DNA of 64,000 nucleotides from Acidobacteriota bacterium (GTDB taxonomy: Bacteria; Acidobacteriota; Terriglobia; Acidiferrales; UBA7541): the NCBI GenBank assembly GCA_013289665.1, contig JABCZN010000015.1, positions 1 through 64,000 of the forward strand. Direction: 5' to 3'. This document shows, piece after piece, positions 43,679 through 53,870 of this stretch. The notes beneath the pieces were generated by a model that was not told the origin of the DNA, searched no databases, and worked only from the letters and a program-made list of their open reading frames with translations. Numbering within the stretch: position 1 is the first letter of the stretch; every line of letters begins with the position of its first letter. The position numbers and the translations under genes are program-made.

Positions 43679-46600
43679 TTAATTGGAAACCGTGGCTGCG
43701 GTCAGGGGAGAAGACTTGGCATCGAACTGCAACGGCAATTCGATCCGGAAACTCGCCCCGCGCGGAAGCGAATTCTTTACGCGAATCGTGCCGCCATGCT
43801 CGGTGATGATTCCGTAGCAGATGCTGAGGCCGAGGCCCGTGCCTTTGCCGACGGGCTTGGTGGTGTAGAACGGATCAAAAACCCGCGAGGGGTCCTTCAC
43901 TCCGGGGCCGCTGTCGGTGAATTCCACGAAAATATATTTTTCGTCTACCCCGGAAGTGACCCAAAGATCGCCCTGCGTGGAGTGCTCCAGAATCGCGTCA
44001 ACTGCGTTGTTAATCAGGTTGAGGAAAACCTGCTGCAACTGGTGCGGATCGGCTGGAACAAGCGGAAGATCCTGCGACAGCTCCAGGTGTACGCGGATCT
44101 GGTTCATCCGCAGATCGTAATCCCGCAAAGTAAGGGTATCCTCCATGACCGAGTTCACAGCGACCGGGACGCGCTCCGGTTTATGCTGGCGGGCAAAACT
44201 GAGCAGGTTCTGCACAATCCGATGGGTGCGCTGCGCCTGCTTGTACATCTTCTCGGCGTAGCTCAGCGCCAGCGGCCCGACCTGCCCGCTCGATTCCAAT
44301 AATTGGCTGTACCCGAGGATGGCCGTGAGCGGATTGTTCAGCTCATGAGCCACGCCGGAAATCAGCTGCCCGACCGCGGCAAGTTTTTCGCTGTGCAGCA
44401 ACTGCTCTTGCGTGCGCCGCAGATTTTCGTAGGCCTGGCGGGTTTCTTCGTAAAGCTGGCTGCGCTCCACCGCGCTGGCAACCTGGCTGCCGACGGCGAT
44501 CAGCAAGCTGATATCTGGCGCGGAAAATTCCCGCGGAGTCCGACTGCCGACCACCAGCCCGCCCACGATCTTGTCCTTCGACCATAGGGTGACGATGTAG
44601 GCGGATTCGATCTGCTCTTTTATCCTGAGATCGGCGACCAGGCCGGGCAATGGCAGCCCCTGCGCGGAAAGAAACGGCGCCCGCACCGCGCGGATCTGCT
44701 GAATCAATTCCGGGGGAACCGGCAGCAGCGGAGAACTCTTGGCGAATTCCGAGCGATGCCCGACCGCCGCGGCCCGGCGCAGCGACAGGCCATCCGGTTC
44801 GAACAGGTAAAGCGAAGCGGCGTCAATGCTGAACAGTTCAAGTATCTGGCGAAGCGTGCGCTGCAGGGAATCGTGGAGATCAATGGAGGAGACCAGGGTT
44901 TCGCCGATCGAGTTGAGCACCAGCAGTTCGCGATTCCGCCGCCGGATTTCCTGTTCGGCCCGACGCCGGTCCGTCACATCCAGCAGGAACCCCTGATACG
45001 CGGTAACGTTTCCGGCGGCGTCGCGTATGGCTGTGGAAGACTCGCTGACGGTGCGGAGTTCCCCGTCCTTGCGGCGTATTTCAAATTCAAAATCGTTGAC
45101 GGAGCCGTGCTCCTGCAGGAGCCGCTTGAGGCGATCGCGTTCGAGTGGATTCACATACAGCGTCTGAGCGATTTCGACGCCCAGAAGCTCATCGCGGTTT
45201 TCGTAGCCGACGATGCGCATCAGAGCGTCGTTGAAATCCAGGAAGCGCCCCTGCAACGTCGAGATGAACACGCCTTCCTGAACGCTGGCCACCAGGTGGC
45301 GGTATTTTTCTTCCGCCTTCTTCCGTTCGGTGATGTCTTTCAGGACGTGAATCGTTCCGAGCTTGCGGCCTGCCGGATCGGAAAAGTCGGAATTGGACGC
45401 GAGGAAATAGCCCTGCAGCCAGGGATCAGGAGCGTCCGCGTCGCCAGAGCAACCCTCGCAATAAGGACAAATCTTAAACGACGCGGCTCGCGGGCTGAAT
45501 AAATCACTGACCGAGCGGCCCACAACCGAGAGAAAATCCCTCCCAAGCAGATTCGCGAGCCGCAGATTTCCCCGCACGATCCGCCCTTCGCTGTCGTGCA
45601 CCATGATGGGGTCACCGATGGAGTCAAAGGTGTACACCCACTGTTGCTGAACCGTCTTGATCTGTTCGAACAGGTTTACGTTCTCCACGGTTGTGCCGAG
45701 GAAACTGGCCACGTTCACGAGGTAGGTCAACTCATCTTCATGGAAACGCTTGCCGGGCAGCGCCCCCACGTTCAGCAGTCCCACCACTCCCTTTTTCCCG
45801 CGTAGCGGCACGCTGATCAGCTGGGTGATCCCGGCATCGGCCATGGCGCGCCGAACTTTGGAATCCTTTTCTTCCTCGAACCGGGTAACCCGGCAGTCTT
45901 CCTGAATCATGGCTTGCAATCCGGGAGAGGAAGCCGCCATCCGGTCCATTTGCTTCAAGTAGGAGTCCGTGTATCCGACCGACGCACGGCAAACAAACTC
46001 GGCAGCATCGGCGTCTCCTTCTTTCAACCGGATGATGCCGTGCGTGGCTCCCAGGCTGCCGGTGATTTGTCCAAGCACCTGCCGCAGCATCGCAGGCAAA
46101 GCCAGCGACTGGCTGCTCGAAGCGGTAAGCAGCGTGAACTGGCGCATCTTTTCGCTGATTTCAAGCGACCGGGTCCGCGCGGCCTCCAGCAACAAAACGA
46201 TCATCCCGATGCCCAGGCTTGCGTTCAAGAAATGGTCAAAGGCAAAGCGAAGCAGGTGAACTTCGCCCGAGGTCCATTGCGGACGGTCAAAGTTGTTGAG
46301 GGCCAGCAAAGTAAACGCGCCCGCCAGAAGTTTCGTGCCATGACCTCGAATCGAACTCGCCGCCCGCCACAGCATCCAGCCGGAAGCCAGGCAGATCATG
46401 CTTTGCAGGATGGTGCTTTCCCAGCGAGCCTGCCCCCAGGGGCCGGCTTTCGCCTGGTAGAAGCCAGAGGTCAGGGCCATCATGACGGAGAGCCAAATCA
46501 TGGGCCAGAAGAAGCGATTCTGCCCCAGCGTCAGCTGCACGATGGAAGCGAGGAATAATACCAGCGCGGCAATCCCGGATGCCGTTGCCAGAATATAGAG

Positions 46601-46876
46601 GACGGAAGGGTATCCAAAAAAATAGCCCAGTTCGCTGAAAGAGGCCACCGTGAGGCAGATCCAGCCAAAAAGCCAAAGTTTATAAAAAACGCCGGGATTA
46701 TCGCGCTTCAAGTGCACGAAAAGGACCAGCAGCGTGAGGCAAGCCGTGGCTTCAAAGAAAGCGATCCCTTGGATCCCCTGTGTTCGAATCACGGCGGCCC
46801 CTCCCCGTGGGGCAGTTTTAGGTGAGAACAAGAAAAGGTGCCGTGTTTCTTCCAGGAAGCGAAACAACGACACCAC
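43679..46876 (-). CDS. Membrane sensor histidine kinase with GAF and PAS domains
   Basis: 1065 residues from a GTG. In order: an N-terminal membrane domain with about seven segments (residues 30-235), a GAF domain (about 250-410), a PAS domain bearing a CPYCEGC cluster (about 420-535), a second PAS/PAC (about 540-665), a second GAF (about 670-825), then HisKA with the phospho-acceptor His in GVAHELNNPLTAILG and a HATPase domain (NLINNAVDAI, DSGPGV, GKGTGLGLSI). It should autophosphorylate and pass phosphate to a response regulator, perhaps the divergent HD-GYP protein. Signal unknown; the cysteine cluster could bind metal or respond to redox. Confidence 0.92.
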   Translation of the reverse strand: MVSLFRFLEETRHLFLFSPKTAPRGGAAVIRTQGIQGIAFFEATACLTLLVLFVHLKRDNPGVFYKLWLFGWICLTVASFSELGYFFGYPSVLYILATASGIAALVLFLASIVQLTLGQNRFFWPMIWLSVMMALTSGFYQAKAGPWGQARWESTILQSMICLASGWMLWRAASSIRGHGTKLLAGAFTLLALNNFDRPQWTSGEVHLLRFAFDHFLNASLGIGMIVLLLEAARTRSLEISEKMRQFTLLTASSSQSLALPAMLRQVLGQITGSLGATHGIIRLKEGDADAAEFVCRASVGYTDSYLKQMDRMAASSPGLQAMIQEDCRVTRFEEEKDSKVRRAMADAGITQLISVPLRGKKGVVGLLNVGALPGKRFHEDELTYLVNVASFLGTTVENVNLFEQIKTVQQQWVYTFDSIGDPIMVHDSEGRIVRGNLRLANLLGRDFLSVVGRSVSDLFSPRAASFKICPYCEGCSGDADAPDPWLQGYFLASNSDFSDPAGRKLGTIHVLKDITERKKAEEKYRHLVASVQEGVFISTLQGRFLDFNDALMRIVGYENRDELLGVEIAQTLYVNPLERDRLKRLLQEHGSVNDFEFEIRRKDGELRTVSESSTAIRDAAGNVTAYQGFLLDVTDRRRAEQEIRRRNRELLVLNSIGETLVSSIDLHDSLQRTLRQILELFSIDAASLYLFEPDGLSLRRAAAVGHRSEFAKSSPLLPVPPELIQQIRAVRAPFLSAQGLPLPGLVADLRIKEQIESAYIVTLWSKDKIVGGLVVGSRTPREFSAPDISLLIAVGSQVASAVERSQLYEETRQAYENLRRTQEQLLHSEKLAAVGQLISGVAHELNNPLTAILGYSQLLESSGQVGPLALSYAEKMYKQAQRTHRIVQNLLSFARQHKPERVPVAVNSVMEDTLTLRDYDLRMNQIRVHLELSQDLPLVPADPHQLQQVFLNLINNAVDAILEHSTQGDLWVTSGVDEKYIFVEFTDSGPGVKDPSRVFDPFYTTKPVGKGTGLGLSICYGIITEHGGTIRVKNSLPRGASFRIELPLQFDAKSSPLTAATVSN

Positions 46877-46945
46877 GCTGAATTGACGCTAACACGCTAT
46901 TTTCTTACTGGGCAATAGCACCACAAAGGTAGTGTGCCGTCCCGT

Positions 46946-46951
46946 ATAATG
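46946..46951 (+). promoter_or_regulatory. Possible -10 element of the HD-GYP gene
   Basis: TATAAT lies 21 nt before the GTG start, leaving a short leader with GGGAG. No convincing -35 box is seen at 16-18 bp. The 96-bp gap between the kinase and the regulator must hold both promoters. Confidence 0.4.
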
Positions 46952-46972
46952 CTGCTTGGGAGATAAACCAAC

Positions 46973-48058
46973 GTGGACCTGGAACACATCCTGGTGGTGG
47001 ATGACGAAGAGGCGATTCGCGAGGTTGTCTCAACCATGCTTGAATCTCGAGGCTACAGCTGCACGGCCGTCAGCAACGGCCGGGCGGCCCAGGAATGCGT
47101 GCGGAGGCAGACGCCGGACCTGGTGCTGAGCGACATGATCATGCCGGAAATGGACGGCATCAAGCTGCTCGACTGGCTGCGAAATCATGATCCGGAGGTG
47201 CCGGTGATCATGGTGACCGCAATCCACGACATTTCGACCGCGCTTGAAGCCATTCGCCGCGGCGCTTACGATTACATCCTGAAGCCCTTCGAGAAAGATC
47301 AGCTTTTCCTGGGAGTCGGGCGGGCCCTGCAGCACCGGCGGTTGGTGCTTGAAAACAAGAGTTACCAGCTGAACCTGCAGCAGCAGGTGGATGAACGCAC
47401 CGCGCAGCTCACGGTCGCGATCACGCAACTCGAGCAATCCTACGACGACACGCTCGAAGCGCTCGGCAGCGCCCTGGACTTGAAGGACGCGGAAACCGAA
47501 GGCCATTGCCAGCGCGTGACCGCATTTACCATTTCCATCGCCAAAGCCGTTCCGGTGCCGCTTCCCTACCTGCCGGTGCTGGCGCGCGCGGCTTTTCTTC
47601 ACGATATCGGCAAAATGGCGATTCCGGATTCCATCCTGCGCAAGCCGGGGCCGCTGGACAACGACGAAAAGACCATCATGCGCACCCACTGCGAAATCGG
47701 CTACAACATGCTCACCAAGATTCCTTTTCTGCGCGACGCGGCGGAGATCGTGCTTGCGCACCAGGAGTTTTTTGACGGCACCGGTTACCCGCGAGGATTG
47801 CGCGGCGAGCAGATTCCTCTTGGGGCGCGAATCTTTTCCTTGGCCGACGCGATGGATGCCATGATCAGCGACCGGCCGTACCGCAAGGCTCTGCCGTTGT
47901 CGCATGCGCGGGAAGAGATACGCCGGTGCTCCGGGACGCAGTTTGATCCGAAGATCGTGGAAGTCTTTCTGTCCATTCCCGAGCAGCACTGGGTTGAACT
48001 GCGCGAGAATCTCGGCTCGCCATTCCGCCTCGCTCATTTGAAAAATCTAAATAATTAG
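46973..48058 (+). CDS. Response regulator with HD-GYP c-di-GMP phosphodiesterase domain
   Basis: 361 residues from a GTG. The receiver domain (1-125) has VVDDEEAI, the phospho-acceptor Asp in LVLSDMIMPEMDG (Asp 54) and the conserved Lys in YILKPFEKDQ. A helical linker leads to the HD-GYP domain: HDIGKMAIPDSILRKPGPL, then HQEFFDGTGYPRGLRGEQIP (GYP signature) and LADAMDAM. It likely hydrolyses cyclic di-GMP under control of phosphorylation. It is divergent from a large sensor kinase 96 bp away, a plausible cognate. Confidence 0.94.
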   Translation: MDLEHILVVDDEEAIREVVSTMLESRGYSCTAVSNGRAAQECVRRQTPDLVLSDMIMPEMDGIKLLDWLRNHDPEVPVIMVTAIHDISTALEAIRRGAYDYILKPFEKDQLFLGVGRALQHRRLVLENKSYQLNLQQQVDERTAQLTVAITQLEQSYDDTLEALGSALDLKDAETEGHCQRVTAFTISIAKAVPVPLPYLPVLARAAFLHDIGKMAIPDSILRKPGPLDNDEKTIMRTHCEIGYNMLTKIPFLRDAAEIVLAHQEFFDGTGYPRGLRGEQIPLGARIFSLADAMDAMISDRPYRKALPLSHAREEIRRCSGTQFDPKIVEVFLSIPEQHWVELRENLGSPFRLAHLKNLNN

Positions 48059-48813
48059 GCAGGATTTGCGAAACTCCTCTGGCGGTGCGGGTTTCGGCGC
48101 CGCCCCGGCCGTTTTCGCGAGCGATCACCATGGGACTTGTTCCCCTGACAACTGCACCAGAAACCGGCTATTGTGATTGTGTCTGCGGTTGCTACCCGAT
48201 CTTTCTCACTTGAGCACCTCTGATCCAGTTAAGTGCTTTGAAATCATACGAGGTTGCTAAAAGGTCTTCACCACAAACGACCTCCTACCGCCCGGGTTGT
48301 ACCTCCTTGTCCGAAGCCGTGCGATGGTTTTCTACGATGCTAAAGTAGCGATGATCCTTACCGTCTTTTTTGCGATGAATGCTGCGAAGGAACATGTCCA
48401 CTGCAGACTGCCCGAAGTCTGGTGCCGAAGGGAAGACACTTGGTCTTCACTCTGCACACTTTTCAGAGCGCGGCGATGGAAACACTCGGCTAAACCCGGA
48501 AAATTATGGCAAAAATGCCAAAATCACCCGCAACTGGTCAAGTTGGGATACGAACTGGCCTGCCTGCGCGATGATGATACCGGGAAGGGCTATTGCCCCG
48601 CTTGCGCAAAAGACCACCTGGACTGGAACGCGGGCGTGGGCGTCCCGCATCCCGCGCCAACAAAAGTTGTGGCCAGCGTCATTGACCGCGCGCGTCTGCC
48701 GGACTTGCCTCCGGGCTCCGATCCGCCAGGCCGCCTGCGTGAGTTGTCCCGGCGGGGAAAAAAGGGAGGGCGCGGGGCCCTCCCCTTTCTTCCTGCACAC
48801 TCCCTATAGACAG
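48059..48813 (+). other. 755 bp with no confident gene
   Basis: Two overlapping plus-strand frames (48297-48809 and 48379-48885) are open, but neither looks like a natural protein. A CPACAKDHLDW stretch near 48595-48627 hints at a degraded cysteine-rich reading frame. No RNA gene is recognised. The minus-strand terminator of the TonB receptor lies at 48759-48789. Confidence 0.4.
48759..48789 (-). terminator. Rho-independent terminator of the TonB receptor gene
   Basis: On the minus strand GGGAGGGC-CCCGC-GCCCTCCC is followed by TTTTTT: an 8-bp GC-rich stem, 5-nt loop and perfect U-tract, about 25 nt after the stop codon. Confidence 0.85.
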
Positions 48814-51800
48814 CTAGAAGTCAAGACGCAGCCCGAACTGCAGCACGCGCGCGTTGTTCGTATCTCCCGACGTCGAGGACGTTGAGTTGATTAGGCCAAA
48901 ATTCGACTGGTCGATGTTGGTGTTTAAAGGCAAGGCAAAGTTGGTATGGTTGAAGGCGTTGTAGGCCTCCGCACGGAACTGCAGTTTGTATTTCTCGCGG
49001 AACAGCGGGAAGTTTTTCACCACCGCGAGATCCACGTTCGAAAAATGCGGTCCGCGCAGTTCGTCGCGGCTGCCCGTCTGCAGGCCGGTCGGCGCGGAAA
49101 ACGCCGCCAACGCCGCCGCCGGATTCTTGAACAACTGGATCCCGTTGTTGCTCAGATTGGGGTCCGTATGCGGGTCCTGCTGCAGAGCGGAAGTGTTGCC
49201 GTTGAAGATCGGGTAAGCAGTATTCCCGAACGTGGTGGTCGAGGCGAGGTCGAGCACCGGGAAAGCGAAGCCGGTGCGCCAGGTATAGACTCCCGAGGCC
49301 TGCCAGCCGCCGATGATCTCATCGAGCCAGCGGCTGCTGTTGCGGGCAAACGCTTTGCCCCTGCCGAACGGCAAGTCATAAATAACATCGCCCGTGATCT
49401 GGTGCGTGACGTCAAATTCGGAATTGCCTTTGCATGTTCCCAGGTTGACGGCGTCGCAGAGGACGGATTGCGCGTTGTTAAAGGGATTGCCGTTGTTGTT
49501 CGAAACAGCGGAGAAATTGTCCACCGAGTGAGAGAACGTATAGTTGTAATCCAGCTGCACGCCCTGGGAAAGCTTCTTGCGGAGAATAACGATCAATCCG
49601 TTGTAGTCCGAATAGGCTTTGTTGGAAAGGTAGTAGTTGCTGACAAACTGCGGAGTTAGTCCGACGTTTGGCCCCAGGTTCTGGGATTGCAACAGATTGC
49701 GGATCACCCCGTTCAAATTACCCTGCTGCAGCAAAGTGAAGTTTCCGGTGCCGCGATAAACGAACTGTGTGCAATTTGCGAAGCCCGTGCAGTTCGCACC
49801 CGCCGCCGCCAACTGGTTTTCAAAGAACGGTTGTGCCTGAACACTAGTTACGGGAACGTTGTTGCGGGCATCAATCTCCAATGCGCTGACCGCGGATACC
49901 AGGCTCTGCTTCGAAGCGGGATCGATGAAGTTGAAGATCTGGCCGCCGTCCGCCAGCGCGCCCAGTCTGCGCCCAAGACGCAGGACGTAGTCCGCTTCCA
50001 GCTGGAAGCCTTTGGGAAGCTCACGCTGGATTCCGAGAGAATATGCCAGCGAATAGGGAGTTTTGTAATGGGAATCGATCACGTAATTTCCGAAATTGTT
50101 ACCCAGGGTGCCGCACACCGGGATTCCCGGCGGGCACGCGTTTCCGGTAAAAGGGGTAACGGTCTTTTGGAAAGGCGGAGTGGCAAGGTTGACCGCCGCC
50201 GAGTCGACGTTGGTGAATCGCGGGGATATCGCGAACAACTGTTCTGGACTGTTGGCATTTGCCGAAAAGGCGTTGGAGCCGGAAAAGAGGAAACTGGACT
50301 GATCCTGGATGAAGTTAACGGCGCTTAACGCCGCGTGATCGTAGATCTGGGCCGCACTGGCGCGCACCACGGTCTTGTGATCGCCAAAAACCCTCCCGAG
50401 CAAGCCCTCCTTGAATCCAGGGTTCCAGGCCAGACCGAGTCTCGGGGAGAAGTTCAACGGACTGCTTTGATAGAGCGAATTGCTCGAGTTATTGCCCTTG
50501 CCGGCAAGGTTGTAGGTCAGGAGCGGAGTCGAATCAAACGTTGCCACACCGTTTGAGGCGTTCTGGGAGCGCGTGGCCAGCAGGTTGCTCAACTGAACAT
50601 TGGCGGTGGATTCGTAACCGTTGGACTCATAGGGCACCGAGTCGTAGCTGTAACGCAGTCCGAGTGTCACGGTCAGGTCCCTGCGCACTTTCCAGGTGTC
50701 CTGCGCATAGGATTCCGTCTCATAGTAACGGTAATCGCGGCGCGATCCATCGCCCGGGGTAATAACATTGCCATTTTTGGCATAGTTGAAAACGCTGAAT
50801 TGCAGTCCATCCAGGCCCGCAAGGCTGGCGAATGCGTTGTCCCAATTGCTAGCGGCAACGGCATTGGGATCTACTGCTGGACTAGCAAGAATGTTGGCGG
50901 GTCTCAGGTTGGAATCAAGAGCTCCCAGGTTGGTAACCAATCCCTGGTTTGTAAAGATGAAGTTGTTGACGTTCAGGCTGCGCGTCCGTATGGGGCGAAA
51001 CACGCCTCCGAATTGGAAGGCGTGGTTGCCTTTTTGCCAGGAAACGTCGTCGCGGAACGTGGGAACCGGATTCAAGGAGCTGATGCCGCCCGGGCGTGCG
51101 AAGGGCGCGGCGATTCCCGTCAGGAAGAGCCAGTTTAGACCCGCATAGACGCCCGGATTCGAGCCCGGGGAGGCCGCTCCTGTCAGTGTGGCTTGGCCGT
51201 CGAGTTCGCCGCGGGATTCGCCATAGACAAACGTATTAACCAGCGTCGGGCTGATGACCCAGTTGTGGCCAATCGCCCAGGCACGATCCTGGGCGACCGA
51301 AGGGTTGGAGATGGGATCACCGGGGAATTGAATCGAGGACAAGCCAGCGACAATGGCGTGGGCGTTGAAAAAGTTAAATCTTACATACAGCTTCTGGTTG
51401 GAATTGATATTGTAATCCACTCGCGTGGTATAGGTGTTTACGATTACTGGATTCGGCGCATTGAAAAGGAATCCGCCGGTGTTGATTCCGTCACCCGCGC
51501 CCAACTCATTCGCGTGCGGATAACGGGAATTGAATAGTGCCAGAATGCCGGGATTGAAGCCCGGCGTCACCGCCGCATCGCCCGCGTTTCCAGTAACGGT
51601 GCAAGGGCCCTGAGCGGTTGCGGTATTGGAACAAGGATCCAGACTGGCGATCATTTGCGGCGTGGCGTAGGAGATGCAGTTGGGAGTCGAGGTCGCCGTG
51701 CTTTGCGGACCACAACCAGGCGAGTTGTTGATATATCCGATCTCACCATTGCGAACGTTATCGAGTGGAACGATCCTGGTTACAGGTATCTGTGAAGCAT

Positions 51801-52749
51801 CCCGCCGTCCGTCGTAGTCAAAAAAGAAGAATAGCTTGTCCCGTTTGATGGGACCGCCGACGTTTCCCCCGAACTGGTTGCGGATCAGGGCCGGACGAGC
51901 CACTCCATCCTTGTTGTTGAAAAAATCGTTAGCCTCGGTAACTGTATTGCGATGATACTCGCGCGCGTTGCCATGCCAATCGTTGGTGCCGCTTTTCGTG
52001 GTGATGATGGTTTGTGCTCCGCTGCCGCGCCCTTCCTGGGCCAGCGGGTTAGCCACCTCGGTGCGAAATTCCTGAATGGCATCCACCGGAATTTGCGCCA
52101 CCGAATGGAAAGCCTGGCCGACACCGAAGTCGGAAGCATCAATGCCATCGATGGTGATATTGTCCTGGTCGGCACGAGCCCCGGTGACGGAGCCGTTCCG
52201 GCTCCCTCCGTTGTCGTCCACGTTATTTTGCGAGTCCGCGGATACGACGCCCGGCTGAAGGCGGAGCAGGTTGGCCACGTCTCCCCTAAATTGGTTCGGC
52301 AAACTGGACACGGCCCGCAAGTCAAAGTTGTTTCCAATCGTCGAGTCCGTGGTGTCAAGGCTCACGGAACCTTCAGACTTTACTTCCACGGTCTGACTGA
52401 TCGTGCCGATCGAGAGTTGAATGTCCTGCGTGCGCGTTGTGGCCACCGCAAGATACAGATTGGAAATCGTGGTGTTCTTGAACCCATCCTTGCTGACCTT
52501 CAGTTCGTATCCGGGGCCCGGCGCCAACTGGACAAAACGGTATAGTCCCGTATCTCCGGTTTGGGTTTGCGTGGTGAATCCCGTTTTCGTATTGACCAGC
52601 GTCACCGTGGCCTTACTGACCGCTCCGCCGCTTTCGTCGGTGATCGTGCCGACAAGCCCCGCTAACTCCTGCCCGTAGGATAAGGCAGGAAGTAAAACAA
52701 AAATCGCAACCATGAAGACACACAAGCGCATACGCGCAGATCGAATCAT
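48814..52749 (-). CDS. Oar-like TonB-dependent receptor with carboxypeptidase-regulatory domain
   Basis: 1311 residues from ATG 52749, with GGGGAG upstream. Signal peptide LCVFMVAIFVLLPALSYGQ, then a carboxypeptidase-regulatory/CNA-B-like domain (LAGLVGTITDESGGAVSKAT to about residue 115), a plug-like region (LPNQFRGDVANLLRLQPGV, TIDGIDASDFG), and a long outer-membrane beta barrel ending in ARVLQFGLRLDF with C-terminal Phe. Such Oar-type proteins are outer-membrane transporters or adhesion proteins, abundant in Acidobacteriota; the ligand is unknown. No TonB box was located with confidence. It stands alone, with a strong terminator. Confidence 0.92.
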   Translation of the reverse strand: MIRSARMRLCVFMVAIFVLLPALSYGQELAGLVGTITDESGGAVSKATVTLVNTKTGFTTQTQTGDTGLYRFVQLAPGPGYELKVSKDGFKNTTISNLYLAVATTRTQDIQLSIGTISQTVEVKSEGSVSLDTTDSTIGNNFDLRAVSSLPNQFRGDVANLLRLQPGVVSADSQNNVDDNGGSRNGSVTGARADQDNITIDGIDASDFGVGQAFHSVAQIPVDAIQEFRTEVANPLAQEGRGSGAQTIITTKSGTNDWHGNAREYHRNTVTEANDFFNNKDGVARPALIRNQFGGNVGGPIKRDKLFFFFDYDGRRDASQIPVTRIVPLDNVRNGEIGYINNSPGCGPQSTATSTPNCISYATPQMIASLDPCSNTATAQGPCTVTGNAGDAAVTPGFNPGILALFNSRYPHANELGAGDGINTGGFLFNAPNPVIVNTYTTRVDYNINSNQKLYVRFNFFNAHAIVAGLSSIQFPGDPISNPSVAQDRAWAIGHNWVISPTLVNTFVYGESRGELDGQATLTGAASPGSNPGVYAGLNWLFLTGIAAPFARPGGISSLNPVPTFRDDVSWQKGNHAFQFGGVFRPIRTRSLNVNNFIFTNQGLVTNLGALDSNLRPANILASPAVDPNAVAASNWDNAFASLAGLDGLQFSVFNYAKNGNVITPGDGSRRDYRYYETESYAQDTWKVRRDLTVTLGLRYSYDSVPYESNGYESTANVQLSNLLATRSQNASNGVATFDSTPLLTYNLAGKGNNSSNSLYQSSPLNFSPRLGLAWNPGFKEGLLGRVFGDHKTVVRASAAQIYDHAALSAVNFIQDQSSFLFSGSNAFSANANSPEQLFAISPRFTNVDSAAVNLATPPFQKTVTPFTGNACPPGIPVCGTLGNNFGNYVIDSHYKTPYSLAYSLGIQRELPKGFQLEADYVLRLGRRLGALADGGQIFNFIDPASKQSLVSAVSALEIDARNNVPVTSVQAQPFFENQLAAAGANCTGFANCTQFVYRGTGNFTLLQQGNLNGVIRNLLQSQNLGPNVGLTPQFVSNYYLSNKAYSDYNGLIVILRKKLSQGVQLDYNYTFSHSVDNFSAVSNNNGNPFNNAQSVLCDAVNLGTCKGNSEFDVTHQITGDVIYDLPFGRGKAFARNSSRWLDEIIGGWQASGVYTWRTGFAFPVLDLASTTTFGNTAYPIFNGNTSALQQDPHTDPNLSNNGIQLFKNPAAALAAFSAPTGLQTGSRDELRGPHFSNVDLAVVKNFPLFREKYKLQFRAEAYNAFNHTNFALPLNTNIDQSNFGLINSTSSTSGDTNNARVLQFGLRLDF

Positions 52750-53177
52750 CAACGCAGCTCCCCTATTCAGATTTTTGCCGAATGCGCGCACACAAATGCC
52801 GCTGCACTGGAAGACTCACTCGCGAAAGAATCAGGAAATCACATGAGAATGCGTCTCATGCAACCCCCGATTCCGAAAAGGCAGGTTGAGAGCAGCTTCG
52901 AGCTCCAGCCCCACCGGCAGCGGAACTCCGTAAACAGCACCCTCAACAACTACACGCGGAAAGACCTGGAAATCATGATCTCCAGCGACCAACTGAAGAA
53001 AAACTGCGGTCGCTAGCTACAGTGCAACTAAGTGGCCAATTTTCAATTCTCAGGAATTGCAGAAATACGGGGATTTAGACACACACCGCGGCGAAAACAC
53101 AAAATGCCGCTACAAAATTCTGTAGGAATTCCTGGAATCCAAAGCCTCGGCAGAATCCCTGAGGATGCCCGGCCGAA
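52750..53177. other. Intergenic stretch, no gene seen
   Basis: About 430 bp between the oxidase subunit III gene and the TonB receptor. It must hold the promoter of the receptor on the minus strand, but no clear -35/-10 pair is seen. There are no convincing hairpins or coding frames. Confidence 0.5.
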
Positions 53178-53852
53178 TTATTTGCCAAGAACCAGCAACG
53201 CCAGCAGGAACAGCCACAACGCGTCCATGAAATGCCAGTAGTACGACGTCACTTCCGCGGCCACGGACCGCGTGACTTGCGCTTGATCGAAATTGCGCCT
53301 GGCTATATAGACGAGCGCCGTAACTCCCCCGAACAGATGCAGGGCGTGCGCCCCGGTAAAAATGTAAAAGAAGCTGCTGGCGGGATTGCTGGCCAGATAG
53401 ATGCCCTCTCCCACTAACTGCCGCCACGCAACAACTTGCCCCACCAGAAACCCTATGCCCAGGGCGGTGGTAACGAACCACAGATTCCTGTACGCGGAAT
53501 GCCGGCCCTCGGCCAGGTGATGGCGAGCCAGCTCCAGTGTGGCGCTGCTGGCGAGCAGCACCACCGTGTTGATCCACATAAGCGTTGGGACATGGACCGG
53601 AATCCAAACGCCGCTTCCCCGGCGAACCAGGAAAGCGCTGGCCAGCGCCATGAAGAACATCAGAATGGAGACAATCCCCAGCGCCATGCCGGTGTAATAA
53701 CGTTTGGCAGAAGGGTTTTCCCGCGGCGAGCGTTTTCCGCCGTCGCCGCCGCCTCCATTGCGCCCGGTTGGCGGAAGGTTCCCTCCCCCGCCATCACCGG
53801 TCTTTTTCTCAATGATCAATTCGATTTCATGCGTCGCAGTTGAGCCCGGCAT
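53178..53852 (-). CDS. Heme-copper-oxidase subunit III-like protein
   Basis: 224 residues. A glycine-rich soluble N-terminus (residues 1-48) precedes five membrane segments. The core has KRYYTGMALGIVSILMFFMAL, WINTVVLLASSATLELARHH and SFFYIFTGAHALHLFGGV, followed by TSYYWHFMDALWLFLLALL, all conserved in COX3 (the GAHALH and YWHFMD motifs). It begins 18 nt after the subunit I-like gene stop and is clearly in the same operon. In typical oxidases this subunit stabilises subunit I and feeds the D-channel. Confidence 0.9.
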   Translation of the reverse strand: MPGSTATHEIELIIEKKTGDGGGGNLPPTGRNGGGGDGGKRSPRENPSAKRYYTGMALGIVSILMFFMALASAFLVRRGSGVWIPVHVPTLMWINTVVLLASSATLELARHHLAEGRHSAYRNLWFVTTALGIGFLVGQVVAWRQLVGEGIYLASNPASSFFYIFTGAHALHLFGGVTALVYIARRNFDQAQVTRSVAAEVTSYYWHFMDALWLFLLALLVLGK

Positions 53853-53870
53853 GGCATCCCTTTCTTTCCG

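Noticed and set aside
48297..48885. Two overlapping plus-strand frames read as possible genes
   Set aside because: Neither has a ribosome-binding site or a natural-looking sequence, and one runs through the TonB gene terminator into the coding region.
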